In this document: positions 1-11,962 of the stretch, piece after piece
Layout: every line of letters starts with the position of its first letter
Numbering within the stretch: the stretch's first letter is position 1
Source: Acanthacorydalis orientalis
Lineage: Eukaryota; Arthropoda; Insecta; Megaloptera; Corydalidae
Length of the DNA stretch: 64,000 bases
Direction of reading: 5' to 3'
Assembly (NCBI GenBank): GCA_034766995.1
Contig: CM068318.1
Location: 1,706,501-1,770,500 of the forward strand
Notes under the pieces: generated by a model
What the model saw: the letters and a program-made list of their open reading frames with translations, nothing else
Databases searched by the model: none
What the model was told of the DNA's origin: nothing
Program-made: the position numbers and the translations under genes

Positions 1-219
1 CGGATTTATTATGAAAAAATAATATTTTGGAATTAGTAATATTTCTAATAAAAGTACTGTAAACTCTTATAGAAAATTTGATTTTCCGATTTTTTTAATT
101 TTATTCGTATCTTTTTAATTATATCTCGAAGAAACACATTGAAACCAAATTGAGAATCGAAATATATAGAAAATATTTTAATATTATTTCACATTATGTC
201 TTTAAAAAGGTTATTATGA

Positions 220-350
220 ACATTAGAATTCTGAAAAGGATGGTATCACCATCGAAATGTGCATGGACAGTATTCGAAGTAATCAATTATTTTGATTAAA
301 ACTATTTTATGTGGGTTGTGAGGAGTTAAATATTATTTGCGAACAAAACT
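220..350. repeat. Family A palindromic repeat, partial copy
   Basis: The core motif ATCACCATCGAAATGTGCAT is followed by an arm containing a TTTTGATTAAAA-like segment and GTGGGTTGTGAGGAG. Both parts recur in the same order in other family A copies, such as 59430-59692. The outer CACAGTGTC end is not recognisable here. Confidence 0.5.
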
Positions 351-689
351 CAGATTTCTTTGTTGTTTCACATTATATTTATTTATTGGTGATGATTGTG
401 TCGATTTAATATATTTTCAATCGCTTGTTGAGAAGAATTAAATTTATTTGTATTTTTAAAAACTGTATATATTTACTTTTCAAATTTAAATAGAAACATA
501 TTAACTTTAAGTCGAACATAAATAAATTCGTTCTTAACTCGGATTTAAAATTTTATATCATTCGATAACTGCACTTTCTAGTTTGCAGTAATATTTTTTG
601 TCCCTGTTTTGTATCGTTTGCAAGAAATAAAATCATTCTATATATTTCCGTATATATTTATTTGAAGTTAAATTTATATAAAATGTAGT

Positions 690-1080
690 AAAAAATATCT
701 GTAATTCGAACCGATCTCTTGAGCGCACGCTCGATTTCCCGACGAGAGTAAATAGAAGTCTGTTTTCTTTCGAAACCCTTAAATCTATCCACAACACCGC
801 CACATCTTCTGTGTTGCGTGTTTGAAGACATCGCTCGGGGCGTGTGTCGTACCGCCTGCTTTTCTATGCCCTTTGCCAGTGAACTCGGCGTCCTGTGCCG
901 TGAAGATGGTGGCGGCGCACGAGTTGCCTCCGTATCCAGCGTTGACAAGTCGAGATGACAGCCCCGGGGTAATTAAACCCGGTTGAGTTATGTCCTGACT
1001 ACACCAATTACCCTCTGTGTACAGCGTCGCTACTAAAACGTACCCGACTACCCCTTTGCCTTTTACACACAGAGGTTCTT
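690..1080. other. GC-rich, CpG-bearing island, unassigned
   Basis: The base composition rises sharply against AT-rich flanks and CpG is frequent. A 96-residue open frame on the minus strand (658-948) is basic and low in hydrophobic residues, and I recognise no domain in it. A short inverted repeat (CCTCTGTGT near 1013 and ACACAGAGG ending near 1075) lies at the right edge. The island could be cis-regulatory DNA or an unrecognised exon. Confidence 0.4.
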
Positions 1081-1194
1081 AATCAGTCAATTTACTTAAG
1101 GGCTCGTAATATCAATGTCCGAACATTCACATTACATTTTATATATTCTATTTATAAACCAAGTATATTTCTATAAAGTACTGTAAATATTTCT

Positions 1195-1290
1195 TTTATT
1201 TTCACAAATTAATTCTTTTTTCATCCTACTACAATCCACAAAAGATTTTTCCGATAAAAATATTCAATAACTCATTATAATTTAACATTT
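1195..1290. repeat. Family A palindromic repeat, arm fragment
   Basis: The order TTTTCACAAATTAATTC, TTTTTTCATCCTAC, AATCCACAAAAGATTTTTCCGA, AAAAATATTCAATAACTCATTA follows the left arm of family A. No core is attached. Confidence 0.5.
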
Positions 1291-1524
1291 TTAATTATTT
1301 TTTCGGCCGATTTCGATATTGATCTTAGACGAAGATGTTCTCTAGAGTACAAAAAAATCTTTCTTTATATTAACTTAACGACAAATAATGCGATTCTTTT
1401 ATTTTTGATAAGTTTTGGTAGTTATTTTTCTACATTAAATAGTTATTTATATATTTATTAAATTATAGTTCAATAAACTTCTCCCACAATTCAAACATAA
1501 GAAATCTATTCAACTTCACAATAC

Positions 1525-1745
1525 GGTGCTGAAACTGTGGATAAATTCGTTCTCACATGTGAATTATTTTTCTACTCCACTAATCATAAATATTTTTTTA
1601 TACCTTAACGTTCTGGACACGACGACATTACCCCCTAAATATCCATAAACAAAAATTAAAAACGATTTATTGAACAATTTTATCAGAAAAACATTTTGTG
1701 TCTTGCGCAGCGAAAAAAGAATTCATCTGTGAAAATATAAGTACG
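1525..1745. repeat. Family A palindromic repeat, both arms present
   Basis: The copy starts with ACTGTGGATAAATTCG, then CACATGTGAATTATTT, and passes a core-like stretch (ACCTTAACGTTCTGGACACG). It ends with the inverted arm GATTTATTGAACAATTTTAT, AAAACATTTT, GTGAAAAT. At about 220 bp it is a shortened but two-armed copy. Confidence 0.55.
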
Positions 1746-2031
1746 TTTACTGGAAGCTATTGTTTTTGTATGGAAAATTCTCAATTTATACATGACGTTA
1801 TTAACGGTTTGTTTAAACTTAAAAAAATAATACTAAACAATTCGGGATCTATAAATATTACTATTTTTTTAAAAAGTAGATAGTTCATGTATGTCTTGTT
1901 AATTGAAAAAACAGGAAGGTTAATTTAAAACCAAATGCGAATTTTAAATTATTTGTTTATTAAAAAAATAACTACCAAAACGTATCAAAATATAACTATA
2001 GATTATTTCAACGGTAAATATATTTCTTGTG

Positions 2032-2034
<3 letters not shown>

Positions 2035-2081
<47 letters not shown>

Positions 2082-2100
2082 CTGTATATATGTATGTATT
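2035..2100. repeat. Compound microsatellite (TA)n(TG)n
   Basis: An uninterrupted TA run passes directly into a TG run of about 10 units. The open frames across it translate only to IYIY and VCVC repeats. Confidence 0.97.
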
Positions 2101-2915
2101 TAATTAAAAACTCAGATATCCAGACATTGATTAATATCGTCTGTACAGTTGCTTGTACAACAAATATTTTACACCGATAAATATTACATTTAGCAGCGTT
2201 TAGTTCCACGTGGCGAATTAACAATTCATTATCTAAAACTACTAGTCGTTCATTTACATTTAATCAGCGAACTCGTACAAACGTTCGATCCGGTCGTTCA
2301 ATTAGCTCGAATCTTACATACACACATGCCATGAGCGTTAGATTTGCAAGGATGATTTTGTTTCAAAGGTTGTCATCTGACAGCACGCTCTCTCTACAGG
2401 TCTGAGTTCGTGTAAATAACCATGTGGGTGTGTGCGTGCGTGCGTGTTTGTATATATATATTATTTCATTATGTCGGTTATTCCCTTTGTGATGTGCTAA
2501 TGTCATCTGAAACAATATTATATGTTTCAAAAGGTCGGTAAATTGTGTGAAGTGATTCACTGATTCAATTAGACATTACTAATATTAACATTCCAATTTC
2601 ATTACCGAATAATCGTATGTGAATTAATGCGGCGTACGGTTGTAATTTAGAAACTGAGTAATACATTAACAACGAATCATATTTGTTCAATTACGTACTA
2701 ATTGATTAATGTCTGCTGTGTAAAAAGAGAGATTAAAACGATTGCTCGTTGAATACCTTTAACGGCCATGCATTCTACACTTCAGAGGTAAAAATGAACG
2801 ATCGCACAAAGTGTCGTCCAAATTAATCCACATATCAATCATATTGAAAACTATTACCTTACATCGTATACAGTGTATTACAACCCCATACGCAGTGGCG
2901 TTCATTGAACATCAC

Positions 2916-3087
2916 TTAACCCTTTCGTCAGTCCTTTGTCAAAATCAACTAACGGACATAACAGCAACAACATGGTCAAACAATCTAATTAAATTGATTG
3001 AGTGACAGTAGTTTCATTTCGCGTCATTCTGTCATCCCCCACGTGTACAAGACAAGGGCGCGGGTGGTCAACAAGTTGAAGGGTTAA
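2916..3087. mobile_element. piggyBac-like MITE flanked by TTAA
   Basis: TTAA at 2916-2919 and 3084-3087 bracket 164 bp. The insert begins CCCTTTCGTC and its other end is CCCTTCAACT on the opposite strand, so both ends read CCCTT immediately inside TTAA. A TTAA target and CCC-type ends are the signature of the piggyBac superfamily. There is no coding capacity, so it would be a non-autonomous element. The terminal inverted repeat is short, about 5 bp clear, and the rest is diverged. Confidence 0.6.
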
Positions 3088-3967
3088 CTTTCTAGACAGT
3101 GCGTTACTCGAAAACACTTATATATATATAAAGTTGAACGGTCTCGGTGGAACGAAAATGTGTATAAATCGATTTGCTTGTTTTATATAAAATATTCTTA
3201 GAATTATGGTTCGACTGTTGATGAAAATAAATCGAATTAAATCTGTTTTTTTTTTTTAATAATTCAGTACGCGAGAGAATGTATCGATTGTGATTTTTCA
3301 TAAACAGTCTTTTTATCAATACAGACACTTTGAATAATTTTCATTCGCGTTGGAATATTTAAAAAAATCGACAAAAAAGTGTAAGAGCGTAAATGGATTT
3401 AAAATGAAGATTAAATTAATTTAAAAATATTAGTTTTAGAACAAGTATTTTTCATGAAAAAACATGTTAAAAAACCTGAACTGTTTTATAAAGATTCGAA
3501 TGATTTTTGAGTATAGTAGTGTTCTAAATTTCAAAATTATTGAAATCGAATTTTTCATAACTGAATTTATTCATTTTATGATCATTGTCTTAACTTATGC
3601 ATTTTCTGTAATTTGTTTCATTCCTGTGTACTTCGATTTTAAAGTTTTCTTTTACTTGAAGTCACGATTCTTTGTTTTTTGTTTCTCGATCACCGGTTTC
3701 GTCTTTCGACATCGATCCAGTATCCATCTGAAATTGTCGAGAGACGAAACCTGCGATCGAGAAGAGTTATCTCAAGGAAAAGAAAAATAATATATTTTCA
3801 TTACGAATAACTGATTTGTTGTAGAAAATTTACATTAAAGCAGTTGATTTTTAATCGAAAAGTAGTACAGTTTATAAAATAGAAATTTTATGCGAAGGCT
3901 CATGACTTTTCCTAATATTTTTTTAAGTTTGTCTTTTTCATTGAATTGAATTAGGTAAGGTCATTTG

Positions 3968-4010
3968 GGGTTTTAAGGTGCTTCGACAGCTAAGGTCATT
4001 AGCGCCCAAA
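3968..4010 (+). repeat. Dispersed repeat carrying an exact 26-bp word shared with 23126-23151
   Basis: Positions 3982-4007 contain GACAGCTAAGGTCATTAGCG within a 26-bp word that recurs without mismatch on the other strand at 23126-23151. The flanks are only weakly alike. The family is not identified. The downstream sequence to about 4250 may belong to the same old element, but I cannot show it. Confidence 0.6.
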
Positions 4011-4489
4011 CACAAATACAATTTAAAAACACATTCCGTTTGTGCACTTGCATTAGAATCATCCCTTAATGCGAAAGCAAAAAGTATGAATTCCAAACGC
4101 TTTTAAAGGTTCATTAAAAACAATATTACTCTCATCGAGAGATTAGGAACACATAAAGGAGAACTGGACTGGAAAATATCTAATTTTGATCGGACATCGC
4201 ATATAAATAGGATAAAAAGAGGCGAAACTCTTGAAGACAACAAAAAATATAAAGTACCGTGATCTTATATTAGGATTTACAGGTTTTTTTCGTTAGAACA
4301 CGTTAAAATAAACTTAAGGGCTTCGTATGTATGACGACACAGTATGTTAAAACATCAAGATTGGAACACTAAATCATATCAAAAACTCCAGTCTCCTTTA
4401 CAAAAGTCAATATGCGATTAGCGGCATCAGAATTGAATTGTGACAACATTTCTATTTTTTGTTATTTTATTTGTAGTTTATTTATTGTT

Positions 4490-4735
4490 AAGTTTTTAAA
4501 TGAAAACTGTTTTTTTTTATCATCACAAATAAGTAATTTTTTTCACTCCACGAAACAAAAAAAAATGTTCTTCTTTAAAATGTTCAATAAATCATTATTT
4601 ATCTTTATTGATTGATGCGGATTCCCACTTATATGGCGATGCCGTCATCCACAGAGCGTCCACGTACAGAAAGATATGTTGACAGATTTTTTTAATTCGT
4701 GAGAGTGAATTTAACCACAGTGTCAGAACTGTTCT
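4490..4735. repeat. Family A palindromic repeat, nearly complete copy
   Basis: The left arm reads ATCACAAATAAGTAATTTTT, TCACTCCACGAAAC, AATGTTCAATAAATCATTAT. The core-like stretch is ATGGCGATGCCGTCATCCAC. The right end is GTGAGAGTGAATTTAACCAC followed by AGTGTCAGAA. This is one of the clearest copies with a core and an outer terminus. Confidence 0.6.
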
Positions 4736-5199
4736 GTTTTTTTTTTTATTTATTAATTTTACGATAGATTCGTTTTATTCATATTTGTTTGTGTGATAGC
4801 TGTAACTGAAAAATAAATTCTTTGTACATAAAAAAGTCATTTAGGTAAACGGGTTATATACGTTAGTAGATCGAAAAAAGGTAAATCGAAGAGTGCAGTC
4901 GACTTTTAACATTTTATAAGTGTTCTTGTCCGTTCTAACGAGACGCAGACACGTCCTGTCGACTTCTAAAGTTAAAAATAGACGTGTTTTATGAGACATC
5001 GTCGATAACATGCTATATTTCACGTGCAATTATTTTTACACACCTGCAGCATTTCCGCGAAACTGTTTTAATTCGAAACGACACTATTTGCATAATCTAT
5101 TTCTGCGTGCACATAGTACGGCGAGTAGATAAAGCATGTTTATTGGTCCGCATAAATCCCATACTGACAGTGTAATTAAATGAGGTAAGTAGCATTTAG

Positions 5200-5750
5200 C
5201 AATGTTTGGGGTCAAACGCGGACCGTGTAATGGGACAGGCACAAGAAGCATTGCGCCTCAAGGCGTACAACAGTCAAAATGTACGAGAGGTACGACGACG
5301 CGGATGCAAATAGAGACGGAACGAATAACGTTCGTTGTACGCGCGAGAATCGTTCTCCGTCCGAACACTTCTTCGACGGCGAACGGTCGTACGGAACGGA
5401 ATAACATCACGGATTCGAAAAAGAAGTAAGATTAATGACATGAAAAAACAATTAAATACGGAGCGATCTCTCTTGGCGCGGGCCGCAATTCCGATTGTGT
5501 CACACCGTTCGGCGCGGAGTATCTTAACGCTCTCCCGTATTTGCATGGGGACCGGGACATGTCCGGTTCAGACACACCGTCCGGCCATAAGTCGATCCCA
5601 CTCTGCGACGGTGTTCAGTTGCAGCGCTATAGGTGATTTTATGGTAACAATTCGTTGCTTAATGTCCACGGACAACACAGCGTTAATTAGTAATATTTTA
5701 TCAGCCGGCGAATTGCCTCCACGTAAATTAGTTTCATTGTAATTAATTAG
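5200..5750. other. GC-rich island ending in a cluster of TAAT-core sites
   Basis: CpG-bearing sequence extends from about 5200 to 5660. From about 5680 to 5750 there are repeated TAATTA/TTAATTAG-like words of the kind homeodomain proteins bind. Open frames of 135, 90 and 75 residues overlap on both strands without any recognisable domain, so none is called a gene. Cis-regulatory DNA is the likelier reading. Confidence 0.35.
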
Positions 5751-5759
5751 AAATAACGT

Positions 5760-7540
5760 TTGGGTGTGTACACAACTTGCGGAACTATCGAGATGCTTGT
5801 AATCAATTTCTTAAGTATTAGATTACGATTGTCCGGATAGAAATCAATTTGTTTTATTCATCGTTCTTCCTTTCTCACTCTTTTTCACTGCGTGTGTGTG
5901 TGTGTGTCTGTTCGTATTTTTTTCTTCTTGTAATCGTCGAGCACCGATATGAGTTATTGTCGTACGCGCAACTTTCTTTTTATTACGCTTTGTATTAATT
6001 ATTTGATATTTATCTTAAAACGCGAACATGACGAAGAACGTATTCGAACGTTGAGGGTGTAACTGCACCGCGTTCGATTTAACAATTATTTCTTTAAATC
6101 TAATTATATTTCGTATTCTACATACGTACATTGCTCACTTATGCAATGCAATAAGTCTCGATAAAGTGATTATAACGAAACAAGTTAATTGTTAAAGAAT
6201 TAAATAGAGCGCGCTTAGAAGTTGTACATTAATGTACAACAATAATTATCGCTGAATTTTAATAGATTTCTTGTGTTTAGCAGACGATGGAACATGTTAG
6301 AATTAGGATTATTAGGATAATTAGTGTTTTTTTTTAAAAAAAATTATACATATTTATAAATGTGTGTGTGTGTGTGTGTGTACGTACATACAGTGGTAGT
6401 AAATATCAATTCGGATAATAATTAAATATTATATTAACATTATCATCTTGAATTGTGTATTTAATAGTGCTTTGATTTGTTTTTAATACTTATTCAATAC
6501 TTTAATTGTTATTTACGGCTGTTATTTATAGCTTTAAATTTAAAATGTAATGTTTAGTATCAAATGAATTAATAGTTTCTATTATAATCGAGATATTTTG
6601 TCGTACATCCTTGATGGGTATTCGCTCAAAAGCTGCCTGGTAAATTTTGTAACAAATCTTTTCACTGAAAACTGTTTTTATTCAAAAAAACCTTTCAATA
6701 TGGAGAATCGGGCTTTTTTCCTCCTTCTGGCTCTTAATTACAAATGAATTTGACATCAATATCCCTATCAGAGGTGCATACCCTCTTTAACATTGTTTTG
6801 TCAATCACTAATAACTTTAAATCATACATTATAAAGCATTTTTTATCATTTCTTTTACAGATTTCAATAAAACATCCATCATTAGATTTTCTGTGTATAT
6901 TTTTACATATAAATGTAATTTTCTCTTCAACATAGTTTTGTCGATCATTAAACGTTTCATATCATACCCTAAAATGTATTTTTAATAAATATTTTACGAA
7001 TTGCAAAGGAAATTCTATAATCGGGTTTCATGTCTCTGCCTTGAAAATAAAATTTTTACATAAAAAAATTGTTTCATATTAACATTGTATATTTTTGGTA
7101 ATTTTTATAAACTTTTCCAATAAAAATTTTAAGTAAATTACTTGCGCGTATAATTTGTTAATTTCAGTTATTTGTTAGGAGGGAGCGAGCGTTAGAGAAT
7201 AAATAATGAAACCCCCGCTCAGGGATAGACGAGTGCAGCTCCCTGATTAAACAAAAATAAAAAATATATTTGTTCTTATAGTAGTTGATAGATTGATTAA
7301 AGTATTAATATGGTTAATGTTAATAAAACATCATTGAAATAGAAACAATTGCTTAATACTTGTTCATATTATAAATGAAAAATAATATTTCAAAAAGAAA
7401 AATAATAATAAAAAGACAGACATCTTAATTATACATTTATTAAACAAACGATAGTCGTGTTGTTCATAAACAAAATATCGTAGTCATTTTTTTAAATAGT
7501 AAAAGTGTGCGACAACACTTGGAAATTGATCTTAAACGCT
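5760..7540. other. AT-rich stretch without recognised genes
   Basis: It holds short TG repeats at 5891-5909 and 6360-6380, a 20-bp perfect palindrome at 6221-6240, and a mildly GC-richer patch near 7180-7250 where GGGAGCGAGCG faces CGCTCAGGGA. Nothing resembles a coding exon. Confidence 0.6.
6221..6240. repeat. 20-bp perfect palindrome
   Basis: The sequence GTTGTACATTAATGTACAAC equals its own reverse complement over all 20 bases. Its centre is a double TAAT-type site (ACATTAATGT), as bound by dimers of some homeodomain proteins. Binding is inferred, not shown. Confidence 0.9.
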
Positions 7541-7897
7541 ACACATAAATGAACTTCAAATTGCTACGACGACGCTTCGAACACAGAATGCGAACAATCT
7601 GTTGCGAACAGTCACGTCTGTCCATCGAACAAGGCAGCAGGAACTTATGTCACGTGTCACAGAACGTCGACGAGTCTGTAGACAGGACGACGTGCCTGAA
7701 GTCCTGCATCGTCTTGTGGAATCTCCGCAGGACTTTACGAAACATTCCTGAGGGAAACTATTGCTTGATAGCGTGGCAGTATTTCAAGACAGTGTTGAAG
7801 TACTCGCAGTCACTTACTTCTTGTGATTTGATGTGGGTTGTCTTTATATAGTTGTTCGAGTATTAAAAAAAATTATACATGGGTATATAAACAGAAT

Positions 7898-7922
7898 TAT
7901 ATATATATATATATATATATAT
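7898..7922. repeat. (TA)n microsatellite
   Basis: A pure TA run of about 12 units. Confidence 0.95.
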
Positions 7923-8039
7923 GTCATTTATCTGCGGTCTAAGCGATGAATCTTAAAACCACTTAAAAATCGCATCTGCGCCGCAATAAAAAATCGTCTA
8001 AAATGTTTATTACAAAAATTCAATCTAAACCGCATGAAG

Positions 8040-8240
8040 AATATCGTATATATCATTCTCGGAGTAATTTTTCGCGCTAAACCTGTGGAATACAGTGACT
8101 AATTACGTACTTGACGTCGCTGAAACCCAAACGACTGGGTAGAAAATGCAAATAAAGTCAGGGCGAGGATTGCGGCCGTAGACGTGGCAGTTAGCGACTA
8201 AAAACATTGCGACTTCGACAAAACGAGATTCCCCTCATCT
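8040..8240. other. Moderately GC-rich island with an octamer-like site
   Basis: The stretch has CpG-bearing words amid AT-rich DNA and includes ATGCAAAT near 8146, the consensus octamer of POU-domain factors, next to TAATTACG. No long frame covers it. It is a regulatory candidate only. Confidence 0.25.
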
Positions 8241-8703
8241 CTTAACACAGAGTAGAATAGTTCACGAAACTATGCTCCGACGATGTTGGCGACGTCTTTT
8301 TTTTATTCGTGCCTAAATTGAAAATTGAAGACGTTAAACATTCTGATTACGGTTTACGATATAGGTTTGAAGCTGTTATCGAATTCGCTTTCACGAATTA
8401 GTTTGTTACTCACCGCACAAATCGTACAACATTTTTCTGATTCAACCATTTATCATTTTTGAATGTTGATAACGTGCATTTCTACATAGACGTTATCATT
8501 TTCAGAGCGATAAAGTACAGAAAAATATAACATTATTTTATAAATATATTAATGACTAGTTGCCAAAACAAGTTCTATTAAACTATAGAAATAATGTGAG
8601 ATCAAAAGAAAACAACAATGAGATTATAAAAAAATAAAAAACTTAATAACTTCAAAATAACGAAAACAGTATTTTTTTCATAATAGAATTTTACACAGTA
8701 AAA

Positions 8704-8952
8704 TTATATATCAGCCTCTTTGGATCCGCTGCTGGATGAAGGACTCTTTCAAACCTTTCAGTTCCAACAATTCGACGATGCCTCTCTTTTCATTAATTTT
8801 CAATAAAGGTTTTTATGTTCTTATCTCATCTGTTCGTCGGTATTGTTCTGTGTCTTTTTAATTTTCTTGGTTCCAATTCAATAATTTCTCTTGTCCATAG
8901 ATTACCTTCCTTTCTTCCAATATGTCCCTCCCATTTGTATTTTAACTCTCCA

Positions 8953-8955
<3 letters not shown>
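8704..8955 (-). mobile_element. Non-LTR retrotransposon 3' end, truncated and decayed
   Basis: On the minus strand the translation contains LKYKWEGHIGRKEGNLWTRE followed by IIELEPRKLKRHRT. This matches the pattern W..G/H.AR...N.WT.EI..W.PR..KR of the C-terminal tail downstream of the reverse transcriptase in insect elements often labelled endonuclease-reverse transcriptase. The 3' end reads TTCATCCAGCAGCGG, as in the copy at 54860-55236, then GCTGATATATAA. The copy is cut off at the (TA)n tract on its 5' side. It is a dead fragment, and the clade is not assigned. Confidence 0.75.
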
Positions 8956-8997
<42 letters not shown>

Positions 8998-9006
8998 GTG
9001 TGTGCA
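8955..9006. repeat. (TA)n with a TGTA/TG tail
   Basis: About 17 TA units are followed by TATGTATGTATGTGTGTGTG. The tract abuts the 5' break of the antisense retrotransposon fragment. Confidence 0.95.
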
Positions 9007-9149
9007 TTATATTATGTATGAGTTATGTCTAATATTTGTTTACTTTGAAAAAGTCATTAATTGCTGCAAGTTTTTAATTGCACTCAATCGAACAATACTC
9101 GATCTTATCACAGTACGCCTGTTAAGTAAACATCGATTAAAAATGTAAT

Positions 9150-9540
9150 TATTTTAAACGGCCGTCAGTTAAATCGTGGCAGAGGAAAGGTCTGTCCGGC
9201 ATCGTCGAAACAACAACACCAACACAGCCGGTGACGTAACGGCAAACGTGCACAGTCGCTATCGTGCAACGGTGTCGTCATCGTCGACTCCGAAGGCCCG
9301 GTGCCGCGACTGTGTGATAGATGGAAGCGTCGGGGTGCACAGTTTTAATTAAATCTTGTGTAATTGTTTAAAACATCTCTCACGCGCCGCGGCAGACACT
9401 TGGCCGAAAAAAAAAACGTTGCCGTTGCCGAGACGCGACGTAACGCTGTTGCATGCTTATGGGAACGACGGTGTGATTGAAGAGCGACATGAACTAGCGC
9501 CACGCGGAACGCGCTCGTCATTGTGGTGACTGTGAAATGT
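9150..9540. other. CpG-rich island, unassigned
   Basis: This is one of the most CpG-dense stretches of the window (for example GCCGTTGCCGAGACGCGACG). No frame with a recognisable domain crosses it. A block TTTTAATTAAATCTTGTGTA near 9342 separates two GC-rich halves. A promoter or enhancer is plausible but unproven. Confidence 0.4.
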
Positions 9541-9663
9541 ACGCCGGGAACGACACACGAAATATTACATGCTTGAAATTACTTCCACCGCTGTTTTTAC
9601 ACAGTTTTATTGTCATGTACGTCGTTTCAAAGATTGAACGTTTCTTGCTCGAACGAAAGCACG

Positions 9664-9679
9664 TGCACACACACACACA

Positions 9680-9753
<74 letters not shown>

Positions 9754-9756
9754 CAG
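9664..9756. repeat. Compound microsatellite (CA)n(TACA)n(TA)n
   Basis: ACAC repeats pass into ACAT/ATAC units and then into TA runs with two ATAC interruptions. Confidence 0.97.
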
Positions 9757-9854
9757 GAGGAAAAAAATACCTCCCAGATTTTAAAGGGTAAGAAAAAACG
9801 TATGGCTAAATGCTATTCAAAATTTTATTCCATGATCTAAAAGTGCATGGAATA

Positions 9855-10300
9855 CAGTTCATTTTTCATTGGTTTTGGATATGATATCGTTCAGATGGCG
9901 GCTTTCATTCGAGATACACATTTGTAGTCGATATCTGAAGTTTCGTATCACTCGGCGGGCCATTTCTTGACATATAGCAGCCTTTAGTTCATTAATGGTT
10001 GTAATAAGAAAATTATGATTATTAATGTATAACAGACAAATTAATAATATAACAGAAGAGAAAAATTCTCCTGACAATTCAATCAGACAACTCCAAAGCA
10101 GAAGCATGTTTACGAGCTGATAGCTTGAGAGATTTCACAATGGACTGTCTCACAGCGTTGACATTTCCTGGCGTCCGAATGCTTCGTGGTCTTCCAGGTG
10201 GTTTTCGTGTTAACGTCGAATATGCCACCTTGAAGTTTACGATCCATAGCAAAATGTTTTTTTTTTTGGATCGGAACAGCAACATTTCGACTGGGGACAA
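9855..10300 (-). mobile_element. IS630/Tc1-mariner-type element (DUF4817-like), internally deleted
   Basis: On the minus strand, 10079-10357 encodes PPGRPRSIRTPGNVNAVRQS and then SARKHASALELSD. This is the GRPRS.RTPENI..VR linker and helix-turn-helix region typical of the family. A short distance on, 9859-9990 encodes RRVIRNFRYRLQMCISNESR followed by HLNDIISK, the typical C-terminus (NFR.RL..CI...G.HL.DIIF). The catalytic core between them is missing, a deletion of several hundred bases compared with transposases of about 340 residues. A stop also follows the helix-turn-helix part. It is non-functional. Confidence 0.8.
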
Positions 10301-10399
10301 AGTGGATTTGAAAAGATCTCTTAAATTTGTAGAGGCAAATAATTTTAGAGATGTCATAAAAATATATCCATCATCTTGGCTACCAGGATTATATTAATT

Positions 10400-11650
10400 T
10401 TTAATAATGCCTTTTTTTAAAAAAGAGACGAGAGATTCATAAATGAATTCTTATTCATTCTAAAAACAAGAAAAAAACTTTTCTGATCGAAAATGTTCAA
10501 TGAATCGCCAGTACTGATAATTTTTATTATTATTCATCAAATGTCACTTTTTGTTTCTTTTTTTTAAATAAACTATATTTCAGTATTTCTATGCTGAATA
10601 AATGTCTAACAATTACTATAATGAAAATGAAAGGTTAGTAAAATTACGAAACCTGCATCATGAATTAGATAGCAAAATAGTTTAATGTTTGTTTTGAGAT
10701 ACATTCTGTATCCGTGCATTTCTTTCATTTGAATTATATTAATTAAAACAGGCAGTAGACACAAATTCAAAGTAGGTCATTTTTTAAAGCATGCATACGA
10801 TTGCAATTGCATTTACAAATTGTACAGCAAACGCGTAAAATGTTCCATTGTTCGAATGATTCGTTCGTGACCGGACCGAAATAAAAATTCAATCATGCAC
10901 TGCGTATTAAAAAAAACCCGTACGTTTCTATTGTTAATAAGAGATATTTACATGATTATTACACACATCCACATAAAACTCTTATAGACGATATAGGTAT
11001 TAAAGTCTGTACGTAAAGGGAGCAGGGAAAAGAACGTCGGTATTACATGTGAGCACTATATCAAGGAAACAAATCTTAAACAACGACGTTACAAAAGTTC
11101 TTCCTGCGAGGATTACTAGTAAAATCACAAGGGGATGTCCAGTTGGACGAGAGATAAGTGATAGCTGGTACTGGTCTGACAAGACAACCGCAAGAAGCAG
11201 GCTGTACATCTAAAGCCATAAGAAGACATAACTTTCGTGTAGGTTGCATGCGGCGTGTGAACGAGGTTAGGGTCCGTGGTTCGTCCCTCCGGCCTGGCTG
11301 TCACTGACCACCGTTCGCCACAGATTTACAACTTCGTGGCGTGACCTGCTACTGCTCCGTGGACCATAACTATCATAATCCCAAGAGGAATAGATAAGTT
11401 TGCATATGCATACGTGCATATGTAGACGGACGTGTGTTTCGGAATAAGATGTAAACTCGGCACTGTTCAGGTTACGTTTGCAGATGAATTTCAAATGTGC
11501 TCTCAGCACATTTATACATCAATGTTTTCTGTACTGAAAATATTACAATTTGAGTTTTTATTCGGCGCTGTACTTGTTTTTCTACTGTATATCTATTTGA
11601 TAACATCTTTGATAGAGTCCAGTAAATTTAAACTGTACATGGAATATTAA
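10400..11650. other. AT-rich stretch without recognised genes
   Basis: No exon-like frame is visible. A somewhat GC-richer patch lies at about 11000-11440, where 69- and 80-residue minus frames show no domain I can name. TGCAATTGCA near 10800 is a short palindrome. Confidence 0.55.
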
Positions 11651-11654
11651 CACA

Positions 11655-11880
11655 GAACATTTCTGACACTGTGGCTAAATTCACTTTCACAAATGATTAT
11701 TTTCTCACTCTATAAACCGTATTAAAATGGTTCGATCAAGAATATTATAAATAAGTATTATTGATTATTTTCGACTGTCGCTTATGCGCATTTCGATGGA
11801 AAGACCATCACCCACACGTCGCCAAGATACAGAAAAAAATCGATATCTTCAAAGATTTTTCTGTATCTTGCAAAATGCAT
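11655..11880. repeat. Family A palindromic repeat, left terminus plus core
   Basis: It starts CTGACACTGTGGCTAAATTC, continues CACTTTCACAAATGATTATT and TCACTCTATAAACCG, and reaches the core GCTTATGCGCATTTCGATGG, then GCCAAGATACAGAAAAA. This is the best-preserved example of the outer terminus joined to the core. Confidence 0.65.
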
Positions 11881-11962
11881 AAAAGCGACCGATATACAGA
11901 TAAGGAAATAGATAGATAAAAATACAGATAGGTAGATAAAGTAAAATGATTGAAAATTATTG

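Noticed and set aside
5335..5742. 135-residue plus-strand frame in a GC-rich island
   Set aside because: No domain is recognisable, frames of similar length occur on the opposite strand, and no start or splice context supports it.
6610..6960. Possible additional family A copy
   Set aside because: A few words such as TTTTCACTGAAAACTG and TTCAATAAAACATCCATC resemble the arms, but the order and the core are missing.
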